Source: JBAXGW01 sp037139195
GTDB lineage: Bacteria; Bacteroidota; Bacteroidia; Bacteroidales; JAHJDW01
Length of the DNA stretch: 38,106 nucleotides
Assembly (NCBI GenBank): GCA_037139195.1
Contig: JBAXGW010000045.1
Location: 1 to 38,106 of the forward strand
Direction of reading: 5' to 3'
The notes under the pieces are model-generated. The model ran no database searches and was not told where the DNA came from. It saw only the letters and a program-made list of their open reading frames with translations. Of this stretch, positions 1 to 7,684 are shown piece after piece (the stretch's first letter is position 1; each line of letters starts with the position of its first letter). The position numbers and the translations under genes are program-made.

Positions 1-367
1 ATGATAGTAAAATCGAAATAATATTAGATGAGTAAAGGGGATACCCAGTAAAAATAATTCTTCATTATATCAAGAACCCTTGCAAACAAATAATTTGCCC
101 TAAGTAATATAAAAAAACCGTGAAAAGCCATCGACATTGAATCAGGTCTAAAGCATATAAATTTGACGATTAGCTAAACACCGTATATTTTTCTTCATCT
201 TCTTTAAATGAAACCTAAATAATTTCATTTTTTAACTTTTATTTAACACCGTAATAAAAATCGGCAATAATTCTGGCATAAAAATTGTCTCCATAATGCA
301 AATTTTAAAAAAAAGGCTTTAAATACATAAACTAAGTTAAAAAAAATTAAAATAAAAACAAAAGAAG
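1..367. other. Gene-free left edge
   Basis: This AT-rich stretch precedes the first gene. I see no ORF of note, no RNA gene and no clear terminator. A weak AAGAAG purine run just before position 368 could be the ribosome site of the next gene. No convincing TAnnTTTG promoter box was found. Confidence 0.4.
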
Positions 368-1045
368 ATGAAAAAAATCACACTAATTTTCGCTGCAATG
401 CTAATTGTTTTAGCAGCAACTTCTCAAACAGAGAAAGGCAAAATGCAACTTGGAGCAGCCCTCAATATTGACAATAGCAGCCAATCAAATGCAGATAATT
501 CCTACAAATCAGACGATAACAATTTTGCATTTCGATTTAGTCCTAATTTTGAATATTTTTTAAAAGAAAACCTATCAGTTGGGCTGAAAGTGAACTTTAA
601 TTTTTTCAATAATCAGACAAATTATAATTCAGGACAGAATACAAGCAGAATAATTAATTCAACAAGCTATAGTATAGGTGTATTTGGCAAAAAATATTCG
701 AAAATTTCAGATAAATTATATCTAACACTTTATGGCGGCGTTAATTATTCTTATTCAGTTGAAAAAATTAAAATGACAACTAGTGACACCAACTATATCT
801 TCTCTCAATATAATCCTGCAAAACAAGAGATTCAACGTAACAGTATGTCATTTTCAATTGTGCCAGGATTAACTTATTTTTTAACCCCAAAATTAGGAAT
901 ATCCACTTCTTTTGGCAGTCTTTATTATACATATAATATTTCTGAAAACAAATCTCTCCCTTTTGAAAACCATGATAATTATCAAAATCTTGGCTTAAAT
1001 TTAAACATGTCGTCATTTAATTTTGGTATAAGTTATCACTTCTAA
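368..1045 (+). CDS. Outer-membrane beta-barrel protein
   Basis: The 225-residue product starts with a signal peptide (MKKITLIFAAMLIVLAATSQ) and is exported. The rest alternates short hydrophobic and polar strands (for example FAFRFSPNFEYF, LSVGLKVNFNFF, KLYLTLYGGVNYSYS, SFSIVPGLTYFL) and ends in an aromatic residue (FGISYHF). That is the usual layout of small Bacteroidetes OmpA-like or OMP_b-brl barrels of eight to ten strands. Its ligand cannot be read from sequence. It stands alone: the next gene faces it, and a bidirectional terminator lies between. The ATG at 368 follows an AAGAAG ribosome site and sits at the natural start of the signal peptide. Confidence 0.75.
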   Translation: MKKITLIFAAMLIVLAATSQTEKGKMQLGAALNIDNSSQSNADNSYKSDDNNFAFRFSPNFEYFLKENLSVGLKVNFNFFNNQTNYNSGQNTSRIINSTSYSIGVFGKKYSKISDKLYLTLYGGVNYSYSVEKIKMTTSDTNYIFSQYNPAKQEIQRNSMSFSIVPGLTYFLTPKLGISTSFGSLYYTYNISENKSLPFENHDNYQNLGLNLNMSSFNFGISYHF

Positions 1046-1063
1046 ATAAAATCAACATTAAGC

Positions 1064-1098
1064 AAAAAGCCAATGAAATCAAACATTGGCTTTTTTTT
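1064..1098. terminator. Bidirectional intrinsic terminator
   Basis: AAAAGCCAATG pairs with CATTGGCTTTT around an 8-nt loop and is followed by a run of eight T on the + strand and a run of A on the other side. It lies between two convergent genes and probably ends both transcripts. Confidence 0.8.
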
Positions 1099-2734
1099 AA
1101 ACACTTCGCTCTAATTCCTTCAAATTATCCATTTTTTTCTTTTGCAGAAACTCCTGAATTCCGCATAAATGCTCTTTTACTCGTTTATTACCAAACTCAA
1201 AAACCTTGTCAACCAAGCCATCTAGGAAATCTCTGTCGTGAGAAACCAATATTAATGTGCCATCATATTCTTTTAATGCTGCTTTAAGCACATCTTTTGT
1301 TTTCATATCTAAATGATTAGTAGGCTCATCTAATATTAACAAATTAACAGGTTCAAGTAAAAGTTTAATCATTGCCAATCGGGTTCTTTCTCCGCCCGAT
1401 AGCACTTTCACTTTTTTATTAATATCGTCGCCACTAAACATAAAAGCACCAAGCAAATCTTTTATTTTTGTTCGCACTTCACCTTTAGCTGTATCGTCAA
1501 TGGTTTGAAAAACGGTAATTTCTTCGTCAAGCATCGATGCTTGGTTTTGAGCAAAATATCCTATCATAGCATTATGACCAAGCGTAATTTTGCCTTCAAA
1601 ATCTATTTCGTTCATTATAGCTTTAACCAAAGTAGATTTGCCTTCGCCATTTTTACCAACAAAAGCAACTCGCTGACCGCGTTCGAGCGTAAAAGTAACA
1701 TCCGAAAACACCTTGTGCTCTTCATAACTTTTAGCAACTTCTTCTGTAATAAGCGGATAATTTCCCGAACGAGGTGATGGAGGAAATCTTAATCGCAAAG
1801 CAGAATTGTCAACCTCATCAATTTCTACAAGCACAAGTTTCTCAAGCATTTTTACGCGTGATTGCACTTGAAGCGTTTTGGAGAAAGTTCCTCTAAAACG
1901 TTCAATAAATTCGGTGTTTTCTGCTATATATTTCTGTTGCTCATCATAATGCTTCTGCTGTTGCTCTCTTCGTTCTTTTCGTAGGTCTAGGTATTGAGAA
2001 TAATTAACTTTATAATCGTAAATTCTACCCATTGTAACCTCAATGGTTCTTGTGGTAATATTGTCGATAAAGGCTCGGTCGTGAGATATTATTACCACTG
2101 CTTTTGCACTATTTATCAAGAAATCTTCTAGCCATTGTATCGATTCAATATCCATGTGATTTGTAGGCTCATCAAGTAGAATTAAATCGGGCTTTTTAAG
2201 CAATATTTTTGCAAGTTCAATACGCATTCGCCATCCACCACTATATTCAGAAGTTGGACGACTGAAATCTTCTCGAACAAAGCCTAATCCAAACAATATT
2301 TTTTCAATATCCGCATCAAAATTAGTATCTTCAATGCTATAATATTTTTCATTAAGTGTAGATACCTGTTCAATTAAAGCAAAATAACTTTCCGATTCGT
2401 AATCGGTGCGGGTTGTGAGCTGATTATTTAATTCTTCAATTTCACGCTCCATTTCAAATACGCCAGAAAATGCTTGTGCAGCCTCTTCAAAAACAGTACG
2501 GTTATTTTCGGTCATTAAATGCTGGGGCAAATATGCAATTACCGCTTCTTTAGGAGCAGAAACCCGACCGCCAGTTGGAGATTGAGCTCCAGCAATAATT
2601 TTAAGAAGAGTTGATTTGCCAGCTCCATTCTTTCCCATCAATGCAATTCGGTCCTTGCTGTTAATTACAAATGATATATCTTTAAAAAGAGTGCTACCTC
2701 CAAACTCCACTGTTAATCCATCAATTGAAATCAT
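1097..2734 (-). CDS. ABC-F family ATPase (YheS/Uup-like)
   Basis: This is a soluble protein of two fused ABC ATPase domains with no membrane segment, the hallmark of the ABC-F translation factors that act at the ribosomal E site. Domain 1 has Walker A GKNGAGKST (34-42), signature YSGGW (164-168) and Walker B LLDEPTNH (186-193). Domain 2 has Walker A GKNGEGKST (360-368), signature LSGGE (445-449) and LILDEPTNHLD (466-476). Between them (about 245-330) lies the charged helical linker that in ABC-F proteins reaches the peptidyl-transferase centre. The SGGWRMR signature resembles YheS more than EttA. At 545 residues it lacks a long C-terminal coiled coil. Resistance or housekeeping function cannot be told apart from sequence alone. 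Confidence 0.92.
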   Translation of the reverse strand: MISIDGLTVEFGGSTLFKDISFVINSKDRIALMGKNGAGKSTLLKIIAGAQSPTGGRVSAPKEAVIAYLPQHLMTENNRTVFEEAAQAFSGVFEMEREIEELNNQLTTRTDYESESYFALIEQVSTLNEKYYSIEDTNFDADIEKILFGLGFVREDFSRPTSEYSGGWRMRIELAKILLKKPDLILLDEPTNHMDIESIQWLEDFLINSAKAVVIISHDRAFIDNITTRTIEVTMGRIYDYKVNYSQYLDLRKERREQQQKHYDEQQKYIAENTEFIERFRGTFSKTLQVQSRVKMLEKLVLVEIDEVDNSALRLRFPPSPRSGNYPLITEEVAKSYEEHKVFSDVTFTLERGQRVAFVGKNGEGKSTLVKAIMNEIDFEGKITLGHNAMIGYFAQNQASMLDEEITVFQTIDDTAKGEVRTKIKDLLGAFMFSGDDINKKVKVLSGGERTRLAMIKLLLEPVNLLILDEPTNHLDMKTKDVLKAALKEYDGTLILVSHDRDFLDGLVDKVFEFGNKRVKEHLCGIQEFLQKKKMDNLKELERSV

Positions 2735-2757
2735 GCTTTTTGTTTTTTATAGAGGTA

Positions 2758-2788
2758 CAAAGATAAGGATTTAACAGGACTTCTAAAA
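2758..2788 (-). promoter_or_regulatory. Promoter of the ABC-F gene
   Basis: Read on the minus strand, TATCTTTG (2765-2758) is an exact Bacteroidetes -7 box, and TTTT (2788-2785) stands 19 nt upstream at the -33 position (consensus TTTG). The start codon is 24 nt further on. Confidence 0.6.
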
Positions 2789-2933
2789 ATATGCTTAAAA
2801 AGAGAAGATAAAAACCAAAGCTTAAGCACTTGATTTTCTGCATGAAATATTTACAATAAAATTTTAATTAAAAATATTTACTACTTTTAAATCTTTAATT
2901 AAAAAAATTACGTCCTAACTATAGATTCGTAAC

Positions 2934-3091
2934 TTTAAGATATGTCTATAATCTACAAGGAAAATACAACAATCTATTTTTAACGCTCTTCGACACTCAG
3001 AGTAACCGCAGACTGAGTGGTGGTTGCTGAGCGGCGTCGAAGTAAGTCGAAGTCAAACAACTGATAATAATGCTTGCGGATTTAAGATATG
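2934..3091 (+). repeat. R1 hairpin element, copy A, with 11-bp direct repeats
   Basis: The element runs from about 2950 (AATCTACAAGG) to 3083 (CTTGCGGATT). Its centre is a long imperfect palindrome from CTTCGAC to GTCGAAG. It shares this centre and the CTTGCGGATT end with copies near 9477, 9852, 26877 and 33770. TTTAAGATATG occurs on both sides (2934-2944 and 3081-3091), like a target duplication, although about 6 nt separate the left copy from the element. The sigma factor ATG lies inside the right-hand copy. The rest of the 2735-3088 gap is AT-rich and shows no other feature. Confidence 0.7.
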
Positions 3092-3607
3092 AGGAACATT
3101 AATTTAAAAGAGTTTGAAAAAATAATTGATCAATACCAGAATCAATTGATTAGGTTTGCATTCTTCAGAACCGGTTCGTATGCAGAAGCCCAAGATATTG
3201 TGCAAAATGTATTTGTTCGATTATTTGAGAAACAACTAAATTTTCAATTATTAAACAATCCAAAGTCTTTTCTTTATAAAATTATTTCAAACGAATGCAT
3301 CGATTTTGGAAGAAGAAAGAAAATTGAAATTGTTTCTATTGAAAACATTATTGAACCTCTAACTTATAGTTCAACGAATTCAAATGAGCTCATTGAAGAA
3401 TACCAAAGAATAGATTTGATGCTTAAATATTTACCAGACGAACAAAAAGAAGTGGTAAAGCTTCGGGTACTTGACGAGCTGGATTTTAAGGAAATTGCGG
3501 AGATTCTAGAAATCCCAATTCCTACAGTAAAATCAAGGTTTAAATATGGCATCGAAAAAGTTAGAAATCAAATTAAAGTGAATCAGGAGGTAACAAATGA
3601 ATTGTAA
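3089..3607 (+). CDS. ECF (sigma-70 family) RNA polymerase sigma factor
   Basis: The 172-residue protein has the two-domain plan of group 4 sigma factors. Region 2 covers about residues 10-75, with the typical helix EAQDIVQNVFVRLFE and the stretch PKSFLYKIISNECIDFGRRKK. Region 4 covers about 112-165, with LPDEQKEVVKLRVLDELDFKEIAEILEIP followed by a helix-turn-helix recognition helix around TVKSRFKYG. It directs core polymerase to a regulon that cannot be named. Its 3' end overlaps the downstream membrane anti-sigma gene by 11 nt, so the two are translationally coupled and probably form one signalling unit. The ATG lies right at the end of an R1 repeat, which therefore forms its leader. Confidence 0.93.
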   Translation: MRNINLKEFEKIIDQYQNQLIRFAFFRTGSYAEAQDIVQNVFVRLFEKQLNFQLLNNPKSFLYKIISNECIDFGRRKKIEIVSIENIIEPLTYSSTNSNELIEEYQRIDLMLKYLPDEQKEVVKLRVLDELDFKEIAEILEIPIPTVKSRFKYGIEKVRNQIKVNQEVTNEL

Positions 3608-4901
3608 AGATTTTAATGATCAATTGATAGAATATATAAACTTTCAAGAGTTACCCTCTGAAATGAAATCGCATTTAAATAGCTGTTCGGCTTGTGTAGA
3701 AAGTGCTGAAGAATATTTTTTTACTCTTAGCATGCTAAAACCAAAGATTCAGCCTGAAATTGATGCTGATTTGAAAGATTTAGTTATTAATCAATTAAAA
3801 ACAAAAAAAATGGAACCTAAAAATAGAAAAAGACCAATAATTCAGGCTTTAAAAATTGCAGCTATTATAGTTGTTGTATTTGCGACAGGATTGTTTTTAA
3901 GCCAGTATTTTAAACCTAGTTTTATCAGTACAACTTACGCTGCTGAAAATATTTTCAAGAAATCGATTGATGCTTTAAACAAAGTTAATTCGATGATTAT
4001 AAAGATGAATATCAGAACCATTGAAGGCGACAACTTTGAACTTATTGGCAGCGAGTATGATTTTGTAGAAAATACAATTACAAAACAGTTTACACCTGAA
4101 ACAAAATGGAGAATAGAGAAACCAGGCAGAACAGTGGTTTTTAACGGAGAAAATCAGTTGCTCTTAGTAAAAAATGCTTTTGCAATAAAAGGAGGAAAGA
4201 ATTCTGGCTTTGTTGAATGGATGCAACGACTCCTAAATCCTGCATTGCTTTATGAGAAAGAAATACGAAACGCTCAAGAATGTGCTGATAGTAAATACAG
4301 CGTTGATAAATCATCTAGCGAAATTGATTTAACTATTAATACAAAGGCAAAAGGAAATTTCGAGAATGCATATTTGAAAAATTCGTCGATTGAGGAATCG
4401 GATTGTAGAATTGTTTACACTTTTACTAAAGAAGACTATTTGCTAAAAGACTTACAAGTTTTTATTATTGATAAAGGCGTGGAAATTCTTATTTTAGATG
4501 TTGTAGATATTAAGTATAATGAAGTTATTCCAAGCTCGCAATTTGAAATATCGCTACCAGCCGGACTTGAATGGCAAGACGCAACAAAAAAGGATGAAAT
4601 AATGAAGAGTGAATTTATAAATATTACAAGCAAACAAGCAGCAGAAATTTTCTTTAAAGCCTGTGAGTCGAAAGATTGGAAGAGATTGAGAGATACTTAC
4701 CCATACATGAATGATGATATTAAAAATTATTTGGGCGGTTTGAAGCTTATTTCATTGGGCGAATCGTTTAAATCAGGAACGTATCCTGGCGAATTTGTGC
4801 CCTATAAAATAAAACTTAACGATGGCTCTGAAAAAGAAATGAATTTGGCTGTTAGAAATGATAATCCATCAAAAATATGGATGATTGACGGAGGAATATA
4901 A
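3597..4901 (+). CDS. Membrane-anchored zinc-finger-type anti-sigma factor
   Basis: The first 33 residues carry C3 and the H26-x3-C30-x2-C33 motif of the zinc-binding anti-sigma domain that holds ECF sigma factors inactive. One transmembrane helix follows at about 84-105 (IAAIIVVVFATGLFL), so the N-terminus is cytoplasmic. The remaining roughly 330 residues are periplasmic. Part of this region (TYAAENIFKKSIDALNKVNSMIIKM, then alternating strands) resembles LolA-like lipoprotein-carrier folds often fused to Bacteroidetes anti-sigma proteins; that link is inference. The gene overlaps the sigma gene by 11 nt. The periplasmic part probably senses an envelope signal. Confidence 0.82.
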   Translation: MNCKDFNDQLIEYINFQELPSEMKSHLNSCSACVESAEEYFFTLSMLKPKIQPEIDADLKDLVINQLKTKKMEPKNRKRPIIQALKIAAIIVVVFATGLFLSQYFKPSFISTTYAAENIFKKSIDALNKVNSMIIKMNIRTIEGDNFELIGSEYDFVENTITKQFTPETKWRIEKPGRTVVFNGENQLLLVKNAFAIKGGKNSGFVEWMQRLLNPALLYEKEIRNAQECADSKYSVDKSSSEIDLTINTKAKGNFENAYLKNSSIEESDCRIVYTFTKEDYLLKDLQVFIIDKGVEILILDVVDIKYNEVIPSSQFEISLPAGLEWQDATKKDEIMKSEFINITSKQAAEIFFKACESKDWKRLRDTYPYMNDDIKNYLGGLKLISLGESFKSGTYPGEFVPYKIKLNDGSEKEMNLAVRNDNPSKIWMIDGGI

Positions 4902-5051
4902 CTTATAAACATTATTGTCCGATTTGTTTTGCTTTTATAAATTGTAAACTATATTTTCAAATACTATTGTCCGATAAAATATTATTAAACAAAAACTTAA
5001 AAGATTTCTCACTTCGTTCGAAATGACTATCAATATGTTATGGATAAGATA

Positions 5052-5084
5052 GGGGTTGTCGGTGGCAAAGCCACCGACAACCCC
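5052..5084. repeat. Perfect 15-bp stem hairpin
   Basis: GGGGTTGTCGGTGGC and GCCACCGACAACCCC form a perfect inverted repeat around the loop AAA. It is GC-rich within a very AT-rich gap. Only the right arm survives in the related copy near 8830. It is followed by a C/T-rich tract rather than a pure T run, so it is not a classical terminator on the + strand. Confidence 0.75.
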
Positions 5085-5191
5085 CTCTCTCCTTTTTTCT
5101 CCTCAACTTATTGTCATTCCGACCGCAGGCGATGCATTGAGCGTGAGTCGAAATGGAGGAATCTTATATTATTTTTCTGGACAACAATGAT
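5073..5191. repeat. Long interspersed repeat, copy 1
   Basis: This stretch matches 8830-8922 almost base for base, including the CCCCTCTCTCC tract, TTGTCATTCCGACCGCAGG and GGACAACAATG. It contains an extra 26-nt block (about 5126-5151, with GAGCGTGAGTCGAAATG) that is missing from copy 2. Confidence 0.75.
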
Positions 5192-5229
5192 TTTCAAACA
5201 GTAATTAGTATACAATGACTTTCTAATTC

Positions 5230-5312
5230 GGCTAAAGCCATTTTACCCGACTAATTTATTACCTCTGGCTTAAGCCAGAGGTAATAAAACACAATAGAAA
5301 CCGGCTTTAGCC
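5230..5312. repeat. R2 palindromic element, copy 1
   Basis: The core palindrome (5256-5287) has arms TTATTACCTCTGGCTT and AAGCCAGAGGTAATAA. It is flanked by GGCTAAAGCC (5230-5239) and its reverse complement GGCTTTAGCC (5303-5312). The same plan recurs near 11291 and 15286, as in REP-like repeats. Confidence 0.75.
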
Positions 5313-5514
5313 AAATATTTATTTTTTTACGGACAATAGTAATTTACACTTAATCTTATCAGCAATGCAAAAGCTGATTAGCTTATGTGATGCTGAGCAA
5401 ATTGACTTACTGATTTTTGCAAACCCGAAGTGCGTGAAGCTAAGTCTGATTAGTCGAAATATAATCTATCGAAATAAAACACATCAAATACAATACTTTC
5501 AATTTCAACTTATT

Positions 5515-5558
5515 ACTAGAACTTCTTAAAATACCTGAAAAATTTAAGTAGTTCTAGT
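5515..5558. promoter_or_regulatory. 16-bp inverted repeat upstream of cysK
   Basis: ACTAGAACTTCTTAAA (5515-5530) and TTTAAGTAGTTCTAGT (5543-5558) are complementary at 15 of 16 positions around a 12-nt spacer. The right arm ends about 9 nt before the -33 element of the cysK promoter. It could be an operator for a sulfur regulator or a hairpin that insulates the operon from read-through. Confidence 0.5.
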
Positions 5559-5566
5559 TATTTTTA

Positions 5567-5598
5567 CTTGCTATATGAAATATTATTTTCTATTTTTG
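5567..5598 (+). promoter_or_regulatory. cysK-cysE promoter
   Basis: CTTG (5567-5570) and the exact -7 box TATTTTTG (5591-5598) are 20 nt apart, one more than the usual spacing. The expected start of transcription leaves only about 15 nt of leader before the ATG at 5620. Confidence 0.6.
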
Positions 5599-5619
5599 TT
5601 TAGAATAATTTAAAATAAC

Positions 5620-6540
5620 ATGATAAAAAATAATATTGGCGAATTAATTGGCAACACACCTTTAGTTCGATTGAACAAACTTGTGAATAAAAACGATGCA
5701 GAAGTTATTGCCAAATTAGAATACTACAATCCTGCAAGCTCTATAAAAGATAGAATTGCCTGGGCAATGATAGAAGACGCCGAGAAAAAAGGCATTATTA
5801 ATAAAGACACCACAATAATTGAGCCTTCTAGTGGAAACACTGGAGTTGCTTTAGCTTTAGTTTGTGCGGTTAAAGGCTACCGACTTACTGTAGTTATGCC
5901 CGAAAGCATGAGTATTGAACGCAGGAAGTTAATGGCTGGAATGGGTGCCGAAATTGTTTTAACAGAAGCCTCACTTGGAATGACAGGAGCAATTAACAAA
6001 TCGCAGGCATTGCTTAATGAAATTCAGAATTCGCACATGTTGATGCAATTTGACAATAAAGCAAATCCAGAAATTCACAGAAAAACTACTGCTGAAGAAA
6101 TTTGGAGAGATACCGAAGGAAAAATTGATATAGTTGTTGCTGGCGTGGGAACTGGCGGAACAATCAGTGGTGTTGGTGAAGTATTAAAAAAATACAATCC
6201 TGCTGTTAAAATCATTGCCGTTGAACCCGAAAAATCGCCTGTAATAAGCGGAGGAACTGCTTCGCCTCATAAAATCCAGGGATTAGGAGCTGGTATTATT
6301 CCAAGTAATTTCAACAGAGAAATTGTTGACGAGGTTATGCTTGTTTCTAACGAAGATGCAATAAACACAGCCCAAGATTTAATGAAATACGAAGGAATAT
6401 TAGCAGGAATATCGTCAGGAGCAAATGCGTGGGCAGCAATTGAGCTTGCAAAACGCTACGAAAACAAAGGAAAAATGATTCTTTTCTTTGCCTGCGACAC
6501 ATCTGAACGCTATTTGAGCACCGACTTATATGAATTATAA
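5620..6540 (+). CDS. cysK: Cysteine synthase (O-acetylserine sulfhydrylase)
   Basis: This PLP enzyme replaces the acetyl group of O-acetylserine with sulfide to give cysteine in the cytoplasm. The PLP lysine is K43 in NPASSIKDR. The substrate-binding loop reads SSGNTG (70-75), where TSGNTG is usual. The glycine-rich phosphate cup is GTGGTISG, and the C-terminal ISSGAN contacts the cofactor ring. At 306 residues it is the normal length of the CysK/CysM family. CysK is preferred over CysM because serine acetyltransferase follows directly: the stop codon TAA shares its last base with the ATG of cysE (TAATG), so translation is coupled. A Bacteroidetes promoter and a 16-bp inverted repeat lie just upstream. 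Confidence 0.93.
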   Translation: MIKNNIGELIGNTPLVRLNKLVNKNDAEVIAKLEYYNPASSIKDRIAWAMIEDAEKKGIINKDTTIIEPSSGNTGVALALVCAVKGYRLTVVMPESMSIERRKLMAGMGAEIVLTEASLGMTGAINKSQALLNEIQNSHMLMQFDNKANPEIHRKTTAEEIWRDTEGKIDIVVAGVGTGGTISGVGEVLKKYNPAVKIIAVEPEKSPVISGGTASPHKIQGLGAGIIPSNFNREIVDEVMLVSNEDAINTAQDLMKYEGILAGISSGANAWAAIELAKRYENKGKMILFFACDTSERYLSTDLYEL

Positions 6541-7415
6541 TGACTAATACAAACTCAATTAACATAAAAGCTATAGTAGATGGACTGTGCGATGAGAAAT
6601 TTGATTTTCTTATGCACTCTGCAAAAACTCACATTGCAATGCCATCGGTTGAAAAGCTGGAGCTATTGGTTAACAAATTAAAAAGTGTTATTTTCCCTGG
6701 TTACCATGGCAATTCTGATATAAGCAACAATGCCCTACCCTATTACTTAGGTTCTGCAATTGAGGATATTAACAAATTACTACGCGAACAAATACATTGC
6801 GGACTTTGTTTCAATTGTGGCTTTGATGAACTTACCTGTTCTAATTGCGAAGCAAGTGCAAACAAGATAGCTAATGAGTTTTTAGAAAAACTACCAAAAA
6901 TAAAAGCAATTCTTTCTACAGATGTTATTGCCGCATATAATGGCGACCCAGCAGCAAAAAACTATGGCGAAACTATTTTTTGCTACCCTAGTTTAAATGT
7001 TCTCACGCATCATCGTATTGCACACGAACTTCTTAAATTAGGCGTACCATTAATTCCCCGTATTATTGCAGAAATGGCTCATTCAAAAACAGGTATTGAC
7101 ATACACCCAGGAGCAACAATAGGCAAATATTTTTTTATCGATCATGGCACAGGCGTAGTAATAGGCGAAACTTCAATTATTGGTAAAAATGTTCGCATTT
7201 ATCAAGGCGTAACATTAGGAGCAAAGAGTTTTCCGCTTGATGAAAACGGCAAACCAATAAAAGGAATTGCACGTCACCCAATTGTTGAAGACGATGTTAC
7301 CATTTACTCTAATTCAACAATATTAGGAAGAATAACCATTGGCAAAGGCGCTGTTGTTGGCGGAAATATGTGGGTTACTGATTCAGTTGCACCTAATGCT
7401 AAAATTTACAAATAG
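6540..7415 (+). CDS. cysE: Serine O-acetyltransferase with a cysteine-rich insert
   Basis: The enzyme transfers acetyl from acetyl-CoA to serine, giving the substrate of the preceding cysteine synthase. The C-terminal half is a left-handed beta-helix of hexapeptide repeats. By alignment with E. coli CysE the catalytic residues are D187 (GIDIHPG), H202 (DHGTG) and H246 (RHP), and GVTLGA is also present. The helical N-terminal domain contains an unusual cluster: C87-x2-C90-x2-C93-x6-C100-x2-C103, which could bind zinc or an iron-sulfur centre. I cannot say how common that cluster is in relatives. The E. coli-type C-terminal isoleucine is absent; the protein ends in IYK. The gene is translationally coupled to cysK. 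Confidence 0.92.
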   Translation: MTNTNSINIKAIVDGLCDEKFDFLMHSAKTHIAMPSVEKLELLVNKLKSVIFPGYHGNSDISNNALPYYLGSAIEDINKLLREQIHCGLCFNCGFDELTCSNCEASANKIANEFLEKLPKIKAILSTDVIAAYNGDPAAKNYGETIFCYPSLNVLTHHRIAHELLKLGVPLIPRIIAEMAHSKTGIDIHPGATIGKYFFIDHGTGVVIGETSIIGKNVRIYQGVTLGAKSFPLDENGKPIKGIARHPIVEDDVTIYSNSTILGRITIGKGAVVGGNMWVTDSVAPNAKIYK

Positions 7416-7486
7416 AACTTGGCAGATGAAGTATTTCATTATTGAAGTTTTTTCATCAAATAATTAATCTGCTCATTTACAATGAT

Positions 7487-7522
7487 AAAATCCCGATGAC
7501 CACATTAGTTCATCGGGATTTT
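7487..7522 (+). terminator. Intrinsic terminator after cysE
   Basis: AAAATCCCGATGA (7487-7499) pairs perfectly with TCATCGGGATTTT (7510-7522), giving a 13-bp stem. The near-symmetric A/T arms may also serve the opposite gene, which ends at 7685. The remaining 160 nt before that gene show nothing else. Confidence 0.8.
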
Positions 7523-7684
7523 AAATATAAATATTTGTTCTTTCAAAAATTTTCTTTCAACAAAGATTAGATTCTACATTTTCTTAAACCTAAAGAAATG
7601 AACAACGACCAAATTTGATAATAACAATATAACTAAAATATCTGGCAAATTATAAAATAATAAGGTTTAAACCGAACTGGTATT

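Larger units (their letters stand above)
4963..5341. repeat. Segment bounded by inverted ACTATTGTCCG
   Basis: ACTATTGTCCG at 4963-4973 is repeated in inverted orientation (CGGACAATAGT) at about 5331-5341, with AAAT-like bases outside both. The segment contains the hairpin, the shared long repeat and the R2 palindrome. It carries no gene, so if it moves it does so in trans. Confidence 0.5.
4902..5619. other. Gene-free block of nested repeats
   Basis: No ORF of useful length is present. The block holds several TTGTCCG motifs (4915, 4967, and inverted near 5331), a perfect 15-bp hairpin (5052-5084), one copy of a long repeat shared with 8830-8922, one R2 palindrome (5230-5312), an AGATTTCTCACTTCGTTCG fragment near 5003, a fragment rich in CTGAGC and AGTCGAAAT-like words (5385-5460), and the cysK upstream inverted repeat and promoter (5515-5598). 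Confidence 0.7.

Noticed and set aside
270..290. A sigma-54-like motif (TGGCATAAAAATTGT) before the first barrel gene
   Set aside because: The -12 part has GT instead of GC, the distance to the ATG is long, and no enhancer-binding protein is in the window.
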